This document shows, one piece after another, positions 19,641 to 27,537 of a DNA stretch of 45,170 bases. The position numbers were made by a program, and so were the translations under genes. The first letter of the stretch is position 1, and the number at the start of each line of letters is the position of its first letter. The notes under the pieces are model-generated. The model made no database searches. It was not told the DNA's origin and saw only the letters and a list, made by a program, of their open reading frames with translations. The DNA comes from Patescibacteria group bacterium. GTDB taxonomy: Bacteria > Patescibacteriota > Patescibacteriia > Patescibacteriales > WJLG01. The stretch spans positions 1 to 45,170 of the forward strand of contig JAQUPS010000012.1 of NCBI GenBank assembly GCA_028716485.1. Direction: 5' to 3'.

Positions 19641-20231
19641 ATGACTAAGCAAAATAAAATCAATGGCCAAGATGGAGCTATCATAAAAAAAATTACCGCC
19701 ATTTTTTGTATTTTCGGCGGGATTATAATCTTAATGCCGACTTTGTTTTTTATTTTCTTTGATATTTTTTATAAACTTCCCCTCATACAAATTTTATCAA
19801 CTCGCAGCCCATGGCTATTGATTTCAATAACACTCATAATTCTCGGGGTTATATTGCTAAAACAATTTTCTGGTAAATTATCTGATTTCATTAAGGCGTA
19901 TATAATAAATTTTATAATTTTAAATATTTTTCAAATAATCTTACTTGGCATTGATACTGTAAGACATCTTAAAGAAAATATCGCCGAGGATTTAACTGTG
20001 GCTTTTTTCGTCTACAGTTTTGTAATTTTTATTTTCTGCTTTCTTCCGGCCGCCTTTAAAGTCGGTTTTAAACTTTCCAATAAATATTTAGCGTTATTTT
20101 CAACAACTCTAGGGGTGGCTCTTGTGGTAGAAATTATTTTCAAATTGGGTTATAATTATTGGACTTTTTTAGCTTTTGCAATTTTTCTTCCTTTTTTATC
20201 TCTCTTTCTGAAAAAACGAGCCACCCGATAA
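19641..20231 (+). CDS. Polytopic membrane protein, unknown
   Basis: 196 residues from the ATG at 19641, with a short charged N-terminus (MTKQNKINGQDG) and about six hydrophobic segments (roughly 18-42, 57-74, 84-105, 117-137, 146-165, 172-190), ending in the basic tail KKRATR. AT-rich codons similar to the 15500 gene. No Shine-Dalgarno. Its 3' end overlaps the opposing terminator at 20211-20244. No family recognised. Confidence 0.65.
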   Translation: MTKQNKINGQDGAIIKKITAIFCIFGGIIILMPTLFFIFFDIFYKLPLIQILSTRSPWLLISITLIILGVILLKQFSGKLSDFIKAYIINFIILNIFQIILLGIDTVRHLKENIAEDLTVAFFVYSFVIFIFCFLPAAFKVGFKLSNKYLALFSTTLGVALVVEIIFKLGYNYWTFLAFAIFLPFLSLFLKKRATR

Positions 20232-20244
20232 AATCGAGTGGCTC
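20211..20244 (-). terminator. Terminator downstream of the truncated partner paralogue
   Basis: Minus strand GAGCCAC-T-CGAT / ATCG-G-GTGGCTC (20244-20218, one mismatch) followed by a TTTTTT run at 20216-20211. It overlaps the coding end of the plus-strand membrane gene and lies 18 bases past the remnant's stop codon. Confidence 0.8.
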
Positions 20245-20261
20245 CGCGTTAATGTTTGTGT

Positions 20262-20438
20262 TTACTCCGAAGCTCTTTTTAAAGCGCCTTTTATTTCACT
20301 TTTTTTCATTTGAAAAAGGGCTTCGAATTCTTCATCGCTCAGAATTTTTGAAACTTGATACAAATACTTTTCGTGATAACCGGCTATTTTTTCTTGATAG
20401 CCCGCAATGTTAAACTCTCCTCTGTCGTCGAGAGTTTT
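20262..20438 (-). pseudogene. 3' remnant of a paralogue of the 14291-14836 exported helical protein
   Basis: The minus frame ending at TAA 20264-20262 reads ...YQVSKILSDEEFEALFQMKK... and ends EIKGALKRASE. This aligns without gaps over about 55 residues with the C-terminus of the 14291-14836 protein (SKVLSEQEFEDLFQFKK, EIKGTFKRVLK). No ATG, GTG or TTG start is available in frame, and the region upstream runs directly into the methyltransferase terminator at 20453, so the N-terminal two thirds, including the signal peptide, are gone. The frame stays open to 20480. The native terminator is still present. Confidence 0.75.
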
Positions 20439-20452
20439 TTTGCAAGAATAAA

Positions 20453-20482
20453 AAAACAGCGGACAATTATTCCCGCTGTTTT
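20453..20482 (-). terminator. Terminator of the restriction-modification operon
   Basis: AAAACAGCGG (20453-20462) pairs with CCGCTGTTTT (20473-20482), 10 bp perfect, and T-rich on the minus strand after the stem. Confidence 0.85.
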
Positions 20483-20509
20483 ACTTTCAAAATTATTTTT
20501 ACCATCCGT

Positions 20510-21517
20510 TTAGGCAATCTGCAGTTGCGGCTGCAAACTTCCTTTTTTCATCTTTTCCGAAATTACCGCCTTTCCAAACAAATCCGATTTCTCATCCAAT
20601 TCTTTCAATCTCTGCTCGGAAATTTTTACATATTTTTCATTGGCGTCAATGCCAATATAATTTTTCCCTAATTTTTTTGCCGCTACAGCCGTAGTTCCGC
20701 TGCCGACAAAAGGATCCAACACAACCGCATCCTTGGCAAAAGCCGATAAATTAATTAGGTATTCGCATACCGCCAAAGGCTTGACTGTTTTGTGATCGTT
20801 ATATTCCCCCTTTTCTTTCTTAGTTGGCTTGGGCAATAAAAAAGCGCGGTCAACCAATTCATTAATGCTGTCAATCGTAAAAACATTGGCCGGATACATA
20901 TTGTCGCCAATCCGCACGGTTGTGTCAAAAAGTCCGACTTCATATTTCATCATATTATTTAAATAGGTTTGCTCGGTCGGTTTTTGCGCCATAGCAATCG
21001 GCTCAAAGCAAGATTTTATCTGCGGAGTTTTCCAGCCATTCAATTTTTCTCTGATTTTCCCCTTGGCTTTTTCATCGATATTCATTTTATTGATAAAATG
21101 GTCAACACCCATCGCCTTAGCCTGATTTTGCGTGTAGAGCCACATAAAAGCGTCTCTGATTTCAAAACCGGCATCATCAATGGCCGAGGCCATTCGGTGA
21201 TAAAGTCGCGGGCTGGAAAAAGAAAAGAAAAAACCACCCGGCTTTAAGACCCGAAAAATTTCTTCGGAAATTTTTAAATACCAAGCGTAAAATTTTTTCC
21301 CCTGCTCTCGGTCGAATTTCATTCCAGCCGGCAGAGACTTGATCACCTGTTGATTATCTTGGTTTGCCACCTCTTCGCAGTCCCAATTATTGTCCAGTTT
21401 ATCCAAAAAATAAGGCGGATCGGTTAAAACAACATCAATGGAATCGCTTTCGATTTTAGCCAAAAATTTCAAAGTGTCGGCGCAAATTATTTTATTTACA
21501 AATTTATTATTTTTCAT
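20510..21517 (-). CDS. Beta-class DNA adenine/cytosine-N4 methyltransferase (restriction-modification)
   Basis: 335 residues. Motif IV DPPY at 33-36 precedes motif I DPFVGSGTT at 268-276, the order of beta-class amino-methyltransferases (N6-adenine or N4-cytosine); HKTVKP at 242-247 is the usual motif preceding motif I. The target recognition region lies between, about 120-230. It follows the HNH nuclease gene with only 2 bases between stop and ATG, so the two are translationally coupled and the enzyme most likely protects the nuclease's site. The recognition sequence cannot be read from the protein. Confidence 0.9.
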   Translation of the reverse strand: MKNNKFVNKIICADTLKFLAKIESDSIDVVLTDPPYFLDKLDNNWDCEEVANQDNQQVIKSLPAGMKFDREQGKKFYAWYLKISEEIFRVLKPGGFFFSFSSPRLYHRMASAIDDAGFEIRDAFMWLYTQNQAKAMGVDHFINKMNIDEKAKGKIREKLNGWKTPQIKSCFEPIAMAQKPTEQTYLNNMMKYEVGLFDTTVRIGDNMYPANVFTIDSINELVDRAFLLPKPTKKEKGEYNDHKTVKPLAVCEYLINLSAFAKDAVVLDPFVGSGTTAVAAKKLGKNYIGIDANEKYVKISEQRLKELDEKSDLFGKAVISEKMKKGSLQPQLQIA

Positions 21518-21519
21518 TT

Positions 21520-22260
21520 TTATCTTTTAGCATTGGGATTTATCCCCTTAAATTCATTAAATAAAATTCTGTATGCCGCTTTTCTGACATCTTTATCACA
21601 CGCCTTGATAACTTGCGGATTGGCCAATTTTATAACCCTGCCTTTATCATCATAAATCCACCTGTTTCTGTCGCCCCGGTTGCATTTTTGGCATTGAGGA
21701 ATAATATTTCCGGCGACCAGCGGTTTATTCGGATCCATGTGCGATTTTTGCAAAATAGTTTTGGTTGCCGGCCAGTGAAAATGCGGCTTGCCTTCCGATG
21801 AACCGCAAGTGGCGCAGCGAAAATTATATTTTTCTTTTATTTTTTCCCAATTATCGGTTTTGCTTATTCTGCGCCCTTTTTTAAAACTGGGGTAAGGCTG
21901 TTCTAAAGTATAAAGCTGATAAGAGCCTCTCTTAACTTTCAATACGATATTGTCTCGTCCGCCGGCGACTATCCACCAGCCGGCTTGCGCGCCCAAATGC
22001 CGCGCCTGCTGAACATCGTTTGTGTTAGGATAATAACTTCTGACAAATTTGGTAAGCTCCTCCTTACTCACTATTCTGGTCTTTGGATAATCGTAAGCAA
22101 GATAAACTAAAACCAGTCCGTCTTTAGTAAAACCGCCCTTTAAATCATAAAGTTTTGGCAATTTTACTCCGAATTTTTTCAAATATTTTTTATGATATTC
22201 GAAAACTGTTTGATAAATATTTTCTATGGATTTTTTATTTAAAATAAGGCTGTCCAGCAT
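21520..22260 (-). CDS. HNH-type II restriction endonuclease (predicted)
   Basis: 246 residues. The C-terminal half has an HNH/beta-beta-alpha-metal core: CATC (149-152), QKSHMDP with H174, GNIIP with N185, and CQKCN with C190, C193 and N194; the two CxxC pairs probably bind a structural zinc. Residues 1-120 have no recognisable domain and presumably read the DNA site. Location 2 bases upstream of a beta-class methyltransferase supports a type II system. A minus-strand TATAAT at 22303-22298 may be its -10, giving a leader of about 30 bases without a clear Shine-Dalgarno. It could instead be a homing-type HNH enzyme, but the operon argues for restriction. Confidence 0.85.
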   Translation of the reverse strand: MLDSLILNKKSIENIYQTVFEYHKKYLKKFGVKLPKLYDLKGGFTKDGLVLVYLAYDYPKTRIVSKEELTKFVRSYYPNTNDVQQARHLGAQAGWWIVAGGRDNIVLKVKRGSYQLYTLEQPYPSFKKGRRISKTDNWEKIKEKYNFRCATCGSSEGKPHFHWPATKTILQKSHMDPNKPLVAGNIIPQCQKCNRGDRNRWIYDDKGRVIKLANPQVIKACDKDVRKAAYRILFNEFKGINPNAKR

Positions 22261-22346
22261 ATTTTTATCAAACTCTTATAAAAAATTATCTAAGGTAATT
22301 ATATCACAAAATCTTGGTTAATAAAATCGTTTGCCACTGGCTAAAA

Positions 22347-23198
22347 TCAGCTAATTCCAAAAAATCTTCGGGCGTTCTCGGTGGAAATTTCGGCGATGCG
22401 CTCCGGCTCCACGCCGCGGATGGCCGCGATGCGCTCGGCCACATAAGCGACCAGCACCGGTTCATTGCGCGTGCCGCGGTAAGGCTCGGGCGTCATGAAC
22501 GGACAATCGGTTTCGACCATAAATTTATCAAGCGGCATTTTGCGCAACAGGTCGTCCCATTGCTGGCTGAAAGTGATGATGCCGGTAAAAGAAATATAAA
22601 AACCGAGCTTGAAATATTCCCAGGCCAGATTTTCGTCGCCGGAAAAGCAATGGATCACTCCCCAAGGTTTATCGAGCGGAATTTTTTCTTTATAATCTTC
22701 CTTGAATTTTTTCAAAGTGGCCAGCAGATCATCGTGCGCCACGCGGCAATGAACCAGCGCCGGTAAATCAAAACTGCGGGCGAGCAAAAGCTGTTTGACG
22801 AAAACTTCCTTCTGCTTTTTTTTGGAATTTTCCAGATCCGCGGAAAGTTTCAAATGATAATAATCCAGGCCGATCTCGCCGATGGCCACGGCCTTCTCGA
22901 ACTCGGCCAGCTTTTCGTAATTATCATAATTAAATTCTTCCGCCCGAACGCGGACCACTTCGCGCCCGTCCTCGCCGGCCTCGGTGATATCTTCCAGATG
23001 CACCGGATGCAAACCGACCGCGGCGTAAACTCCCTTTTCATATTTATTGGCCAAATCCAAGGCTCGTTTGGAAGTTTTGTAATCGGCGCCGACAATAACC
23101 ATGCCGGTCTCGTTATTCAAGGCGTTGAGAATAACCTGGTCGGCGTCGGCGCTGAATTTCTTGAAATTGACGTGCGCGTGAGTATCGATTAGTTTCAT
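22347..23198 (-). CDS. tatD: TatD-family metal-dependent deoxyribonuclease
   Basis: 283 residues from the ATG at 23198. Metal ligands of the TatD/amidohydrolase fold are in place: DTHAHVNF at the N-terminus, GEIGLDYY, LVHCR, VIHCFSG, and VETDCPF. These are predicted cytoplasmic 3'-5' exonucleases in DNA or RNA repair. The start is chosen because the extended -10 TGCTATAAT ends 7 bases before this A, so the mRNA would begin at the start codon. An earlier in-frame ATG at 23216 lies upstream of that box. Confidence 0.92.
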   Translation of the reverse strand: MKLIDTHAHVNFKKFSADADQVILNALNNETGMVIVGADYKTSKRALDLANKYEKGVYAAVGLHPVHLEDITEAGEDGREVVRVRAEEFNYDNYEKLAEFEKAVAIGEIGLDYYHLKLSADLENSKKKQKEVFVKQLLLARSFDLPALVHCRVAHDDLLATLKKFKEDYKEKIPLDKPWGVIHCFSGDENLAWEYFKLGFYISFTGIITFSQQWDDLLRKMPLDKFMVETDCPFMTPEPYRGTRNEPVLVAYVAERIAAIRGVEPERIAEISTENARRFFGIS

Positions 23199-23204
23199 GA
23201 AAAT

Positions 23205-23210
23205 ATTATA
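23205..23210 (-). promoter_or_regulatory. Extended -10 giving a leaderless tatD mRNA
   Basis: Minus strand TGC-TATAAT (hexamer 23210-23205). Six bases separate the box from the A of the ATG at 23198, exactly where transcription should start. A weak TTCTTA lies 17 bases upstream as -35. Confidence 0.6.
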
Positions 23211-23269
23211 GCACAAAAATAAGTCAGTAAGAACAAAATTGGAGCATTATTAATAAAAAAATCGCTGAA

Positions 23270-23346
23270 TTGTTACATTGTTACATTGTTGTTTTGCTTA
23301 AGCGGCTTGTTCTCCATCCAACAATGTAACAATTTGGCAATGTAAC
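23270..23346. repeat. Inverted word repeat (TTGTTACATTG) upstream of tatD
   Basis: Left arm 23270-23291 holds tandem GTTACATT words; 23278-23291 is the exact reverse complement of 23319-23332 (14 bp), and a further CAATGTAAC copy follows at 23338-23346. The loop is about 27 bases. Confidence 0.85.
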
Positions 23347-23367
23347 CATAAAATAATTTTTCTAAAA

Positions 23368-23403
23368 AAAATAACCAGCCCATTGGTTAAAGCTGATTAT
23401 TTT
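23368..23403 (-). terminator. Terminator of the small acidic gene 23412-23582
   Basis: AAAATAA-c-CAGC (23368-23379) pairs with GCTG-a-TTATTTT (23392-23403); T-run on the minus strand after the stem. Confidence 0.6.
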
Positions 23404-23411
23404 AAACCGAT

Positions 23412-23582
23412 TTATTTCATATCTTCGCTTCCGGCCTCATCCGCCATTTCCTCGCCGCCCATCTTTTTCTCTTCAGGCATTGATCCGCCCATCGGCATTT
23501 CCGGAGCAGCGGGCGCGCTCATCGGCGCCTCTTTGGCCGCTTCCTGTTTTTTTCCTCCGAAAATTTTCTTTAACCATTCCAT
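23412..23582 (-). CDS. Small acidic Met/Ala/Pro-rich protein, unknown
   Basis: 56 residues from the ATG at 23582 (MEWLKKIFGGKK...); an ATG immediately before it and a longer TTG-initiated version to 23699 are possible. A short amphipathic basic N-terminus is followed by a low-complexity tail rich in Met, Pro, Ala, Glu (APMSAPAAPEMPMGGSMPEE) ending SEDMK. No Shine-Dalgarno. It may be an unstructured small protein; comparable tails occur near murein genes in CPR genomes, but I cannot name a family. Confidence 0.5.
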   Translation of the reverse strand: MEWLKKIFGGKKQEAAKEAPMSAPAAPEMPMGGSMPEEKKMGGEEMADEAGSEDMK

Positions 23583-23774
23583 CATATTGTTGGTAAAGTT
23601 CTTACCAAAAAAATTTGGTAATCGCTTCATTAACGTAGCTATTATTAGCTTAACTGATTTTAGCTTACCACCTCCGTCCGCAAAAAGCAATCTTGACAAC
23701 CAAGGGTAAAAAGGGCTGAAAGGTTGAAATAATGCCCGGCTTAGGCTATGCTATAAATTAAATAATGCTAAATG

Positions 23775-23837
23775 ATGAATGCTAAATGCTAAATTTTAAA
23801 ATAATATAGCATTAATCATTTAGCATTTAGCATTCAT
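23775..23837. repeat. 20-bp perfect hairpin abutting the murA start codon
   Basis: 23775-23794 is the exact reverse complement of 23818-23837 (word ATGCTAA, repeated). The right arm ends one base before the murA ATG at 23839. More copies of the word extend left to 23764. Confidence 0.9.
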
Positions 23838-23838
23838 T

Positions 23839-25107
23839 ATGTCCAAATTCATCATCAACGGCCCGGCGCGATTAAAGGGCGAAATCGAGGTTAAGGGCGC
23901 TAAAAACGCGGCTCTGAAGATTATTCCGGCCGCGATTTTATCGACCGAAAAAATCACCATCAGCAATCTTCCGCAAATCGAGGATGTCAAATTATCGTTG
24001 GCGCTGCTGGAAGATTTGGGAGCTAAAATCGACTATCCGCGGCCGGGAACGGCGATAATCAACGCTTCGGGCATCAATAAGACCGGATTGAACCCTGCGC
24101 TGGCTAACAAATTCCGCGCCTCGATTATGTTTGTCGCGCCGCTTTTGGCGCGCTTTGGCGAAGCAACATTCCCTCATCCGGGCGGCTGCATCATCGGCGC
24201 CGGCAAAAGAGACATCGATGTTTTCTTGGACGGTTTCGCGGCCTTGGGCGCGGAAACAAGCGTCAAAGATAATTGCTATCACATCAAAGCCAAAGGCGGC
24301 CTGTCTGGCGGCGAATTCTTTTTTTATAAATTGATCGCCGTCACCGCTACCGAATCAATGATCATGGCGGCTGTTTTAGCGAAAGGCAAAACCGTTCTGA
24401 AAAATTGCGCCATGGAACCGGAAATAAAAGCGCTGGCCGATTATCTTAATTCCTGCGGCGCGAAAATTTCCAACGCCGGCACTCCGACTATTACTATTGA
24501 AGGCGTGGCCAAAATTTCCGCCGGTTCTTTCGCCGTCATGCCTGATCGCATCGAAACCGGTTCTTTCGCGATTATGGCCGCGGCCACCCGCTCGGAAATC
24601 TTAATCAAAAATTGCGTCCCCGAACATATCCGGGTGCTCTTGGAAATTTTCAAAAACCGCTTGGGCATTCCTTTTGAGGAAGGCTCGGATTGGATAAAAA
24701 TCAAACCGGCCAAAAAAATCAGGCCGTTCGGAATCAAGACGCATGAGTATCCGGGATTCCCGACTGATTTGCAGCAACCCTATTCGGTGCTGATGACGCA
24801 AGCCGAAGGATCTTCTTTAATCCACGAAACTATTTTTGACCGCCGGCTTTTATACGCCGATTTATTGTCGCAAATGGGCGCCGATATTATTATGTGCGAC
24901 CCGCACCGCATCGTCGTCAACGGGCCGGCTCGGCTTTGCGGCCATAAGCTTACCAGTCCGGATTTACGCGCCGGCATCGCGCTGGTAATCGCCGCGCTGG
25001 TGGCGGAAGGCCGCACGGAAATCGATAATATTTATCAAATCGAGCGCGGCTATGAAAACATCGCCGCCAGACTCGCCTCGCTTGGCGCTGACATAATCAA
25101 GGTATGA
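23839..25107 (+). CDS. murA: UDP-N-acetylglucosamine 1-carboxyvinyltransferase
   Basis: 422 residues, typical length. It transfers enolpyruvate from PEP to UDP-GlcNAc, the first committed step of peptidoglycan synthesis, in the cytoplasm. K22-N23 in VKGAKNAAL and the fosfomycin-reactive active-site cysteine C117 in PHPGGCIIG are present, as are the two-domain inside-out barrel repeats. The start has no Shine-Dalgarno and sits at the foot of a 20-bp hairpin. Its TGA overlaps the ATG of the PEGA gene (ATGA), so the two form an operon. Confidence 0.97.
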   Translation: MSKFIINGPARLKGEIEVKGAKNAALKIIPAAILSTEKITISNLPQIEDVKLSLALLEDLGAKIDYPRPGTAIINASGINKTGLNPALANKFRASIMFVAPLLARFGEATFPHPGGCIIGAGKRDIDVFLDGFAALGAETSVKDNCYHIKAKGGLSGGEFFFYKLIAVTATESMIMAAVLAKGKTVLKNCAMEPEIKALADYLNSCGAKISNAGTPTITIEGVAKISAGSFAVMPDRIETGSFAIMAAATRSEILIKNCVPEHIRVLLEIFKNRLGIPFEEGSDWIKIKPAKKIRPFGIKTHEYPGFPTDLQQPYSVLMTQAEGSSLIHETIFDRRLLYADLLSQMGADIIMCDPHRIVVNGPARLCGHKLTSPDLRAGIALVIAALVAEGRTEIDNIYQIERGYENIAARLASLGADIIKV

Positions 25108-26471
25108 GCTTAACTTTACGCCGGATAATTTTTTATTCTTTCTGCCTGCTTTTTTTGATCATCTCGCCACTGATCATCCTTTACGCTTCCGGCTATGAAA
25201 TAAATTGGCGGCATCTTTTCACCCCGTTAGCCGTGCAAAAAACCGGCATGACTATTATTTATTCCAATCCGGCCGGAGCCGATATTTTTCTCAACGACCG
25301 GGAAGCTCAATATTTTTCCAGCCCCTTTCTCAAACAAATTATTTCCTATAAAAATAATGCTATCAGAACGCCGGCGCGCATCAAGGATCTGCTGCCCGGT
25401 TCTTATGATTTGCGCGTCGAACTGCCCGGCTATTGGCCCTGGGAGCGGCGAATCGATATTTTACCGGGAAAAATCACCCATGTGCTGGACATTAATCTAT
25501 TCCGCAACGCCGCGCCGCAGCGCTTGGCCGAAGTTAAGCCCCAGGAAATTTCTCTCTCGCCCAATAATAAAAAGATTTTTCTTCCCGCTACCGGAGAACT
25601 TTTTGATTTGAAAACGCAAAGTCTGGAAAAAATTTCGCCGATCGCTTTCGCGAGTTCGACGATCGCTTCTTGGTCAACCGACTCCAACCGGCTGAGCGCG
25701 GAAAAAACTTTGCTTAATCTGAAAAATCCGGATAAAAGCCTGCGGCTGGATAAAATTATCGGCTCCGGCATCGCCAATTTAAAATGGAACGACGAACTGG
25801 ATAAAATTTATTATCAATTCAAGAATTCCATCGACGTTTTCGATCTGGCCGGCGAAGCTAATCAAGCCATCGTTACCGCCGATAATATCCTTGATTACGA
25901 AGTGAAAAACAATAATTTATATTACGTGATCCAGGACGGGCTGGGAGCCAAACTGGAATTTTACTCTTTGAGCGGCAAAAAAATTACCAAGGAAATCAAT
26001 TTGCCCGCCTCCAACGGTTATAAATTGATCAATCCGGGCGCCAAACTGCTCAATCTTTACGACCAGAAATACGAAACGCTTTACTTGATCGATCCCGCGG
26101 CCGCCAATCCGATGCTGGAAACAATCGATTCGGTCAAAAAAACCGTCTGGGTCAATGACAAAGAGCTGGCTTGGGCGAATGATTATGAAATCTGGGCGCT
26201 GGATCTTGATAAAAATGAAAATAGACTGATCACCCGCTGGTCTCAGCCGATTAAAAGCATCATCAAAACCAAGGTGGCGAATTACATTCTCTTCGCGACG
26301 GAAAAAACCGTCAATGTCATCACCTGGACGACCAGCGACGAAATCCAGGTTACCGAATTAGCCGCTTTTGATTCGCTTGCTTCGCCGGTCTATGATGATA
26401 GTGAAAAAAATCTTTACTTCACGGCCAAATCGGGCAGCGAGGAAGGACTATATAAACTGAATATCCAATAA
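25104..26471 (+). CDS. Membrane-anchored PEGA-domain protein with propeller-like C-terminal part
   Basis: 455 residues. One N-terminal membrane segment (8-28), then a PEGA domain at about 45-125 (NPAGADIFLND ... LPGSYDLRVELPGYWPWERRI). Residues about 140-455 consist of repeated four-strand-like blocks (WSTDSNRLSAEK, LKWNDELDKIYY, YDDSEKNLYFTAKSG), probably a beta-propeller. The PEGA plus propeller layout is common among CPR envelope proteins; function unknown, likely cell-wall binding on the outer face. Translationally coupled to murA by a 4-base overlap. Confidence 0.85.
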   Translation: MSLTLRRIIFYSFCLLFLIISPLIILYASGYEINWRHLFTPLAVQKTGMTIIYSNPAGADIFLNDREAQYFSSPFLKQIISYKNNAIRTPARIKDLLPGSYDLRVELPGYWPWERRIDILPGKITHVLDINLFRNAAPQRLAEVKPQEISLSPNNKKIFLPATGELFDLKTQSLEKISPIAFASSTIASWSTDSNRLSAEKTLLNLKNPDKSLRLDKIIGSGIANLKWNDELDKIYYQFKNSIDVFDLAGEANQAIVTADNILDYEVKNNNLYYVIQDGLGAKLEFYSLSGKKITKEINLPASNGYKLINPGAKLLNLYDQKYETLYLIDPAAANPMLETIDSVKKTVWVNDKELAWANDYEIWALDLDKNENRLITRWSQPIKSIIKTKVANYILFATEKTVNVITWTTSDEIQVTELAAFDSLASPVYDDSEKNLYFTAKSGSEEGLYKLNIQ

Positions 26472-26490
26472 AATTATTTTGCTACTTTTT

Positions 26491-26521
26491 TTAAAAAACA
26501 CCCAATAAGGGTGATTTTTTT
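26491..26521. terminator. Bidirectional terminator between PEGA gene and GT2
   Basis: AAAAAACACCC-AATAA-GGGTG-A-TTTTTTT: stem CACCC (26499-26503) with GGGTG (26509-26513), flanked by A- and T-runs so that it works on both strands. Confidence 0.8.
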
Positions 26522-26557
26522 ATTTCTTTATTTTCCAGCCGTTGCTTGATGAAAAAA

Positions 26558-27337
26558 TTAACCGAAGAAATATCTTGCCCAGGATTTAATATGCTCCCGC
26601 GTCAAGGAATCGACCAGCGGCGCGATATACCAGGGTTTTTCCGCGCTCTGTCGGGCATGGTCATGGACAACCACCGCGGTCGGAAGATAAACGACCTGGT
26701 AATTATGTTCGGCTTTGACGCGCCGGCAAAGGTCGGTGTCTTCAAAATACATAAAAAATTTCTCATCAAAAATATGGCCGTCTTTTTCCAAAATTTCCCG
26801 GCGGATCAAAAAGCAAGAGCCCATCAGCCAATCCACTGATTTAGTCGCCGCGTGATCGTAATCTTTCATTAAAAAATCATCCAAATGCCGGGGTGAGAGT
26901 CCGCCGAAAAAAGTGCGCCGCAGAATCGGCGTGTGGATTTTGGGGAAGCGCAGGCAGGAATATTGCAGGCTGCCGTCCGGATTTAATAATTTCGGCCCGA
27001 CGATTCCGGCCGAATTGTTTTCCGCCAGATGCCGGTGCAATTTTAAAATCGCATCGTCTTGAACCGCCGTGTCGGGATTAAGGATCAAGATAAAATCGCC
27101 GGCGGAATTCTGCGCGCCCAGATTATTTCCGCCGCCCATGCCCAAATTTTTTTCGCTCCTGATTATTTTCACTTCCGGATAAACCTCGGCAAGTGATGAC
27201 AAATCCTCGCGCGAATCATTATCCACGACGATTATTTCGCGCGTCAAATCTCCCCAATCGGCGCGCGAAAGCGCCGCCAGGCATTTCCCGACTTTTTCCT
27301 TGTTCTTATAATTGACGATGATGACGGAAATGTCCAT
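26558..27337 (-). CDS. GT2-family glycosyltransferase (rhamnosyltransferase-like)
   Basis: 259 residues. N-terminal SVIIVNYKN and VVDNDSRED bind the nucleotide sugar, NPDT is the DxD-type metal site, and the acceptor region has WLMGSCFLIRRE and FFMYFEDTDLCRR, the WbbL-type signature of rhamnosyl/O-antigen transferases. Cytoplasmic and peripheral; there is no membrane segment. First of three GT2 genes in a row on the minus strand, each separated by a hairpin repeat, suggesting a shared surface glycan pathway. Confidence 0.92.
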   Translation of the reverse strand: MDISVIIVNYKNKEKVGKCLAALSRADWGDLTREIIVVDNDSREDLSSLAEVYPEVKIIRSEKNLGMGGGNNLGAQNSAGDFILILNPDTAVQDDAILKLHRHLAENNSAGIVGPKLLNPDGSLQYSCLRFPKIHTPILRRTFFGGLSPRHLDDFLMKDYDHAATKSVDWLMGSCFLIRREILEKDGHIFDEKFFMYFEDTDLCRRVKAEHNYQVVYLPTAVVVHDHARQSAEKPWYIAPLVDSLTREHIKSWARYFFG

Positions 27338-27341
27338 TTAT

Positions 27342-27404
27342 GTAGTATGGTGTATGTAGTATGGTGTATGGAATTTTTAAAGACCATACTGCATACTACC
27401 AGCT
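27342..27404. repeat. Inverted word repeat (GTAGTATG family), upstream of GT2
   Basis: Tandem GTAGTATGGTGTAT words on the left; 27352-27365 pairs with 27383-27396 with one mismatch, and GTAGTATGG (27342-27350) matches the same arm. The GTAGTATG word recurs at 33393-33479 and 36745-36817. Confidence 0.85.
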
Positions 27405-27444
27405 ACCAAAAAGAATACTTCGTTAACTTATTTAAGTCAAATTA

Positions 27445-27469
27445 AAAAATTCCCCTCTAAAAAGAGGGG
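27445..27469 (-). terminator. Terminator of the 27538-28641 GT2 gene
   Basis: CCCCTCT (27452-27458) with AGAGGGG (27463-27469), then AATTTTTTAA on the minus strand. It forms the left half of a dispersed-repeat-like element. Confidence 0.75.
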
Positions 27470-27497
27470 TGGCTCGCGCCGCGCGAGACGGGGTGTG
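27452..27497. repeat. Double-hairpin REP-like element
   Basis: Two adjacent hairpins, CCCCTCT/AGAGGGG and CTCGCG/CGCGAG (27473-27478 with 27482-27487), with GGGGTG repeated on both sides of the second. The layout (GGGGTGGCTCG...CGAGACGGGGTGT) resembles a dispersed element I recall from other bacterial genomes; only one copy is in this window. Confidence 0.6.
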
Positions 27498-27537
27498 TTA
27501 TTTTGCGCCAATCGTTCGAGAGGATAAATTTTCCAAA

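Noticed and set aside
20224-20413. Plus-strand frame at 20159-20413 as a gene
   Set aside because: It overlaps the end of the 19641 membrane gene and is antisense to the partner-paralogue remnant, which has clear homology.
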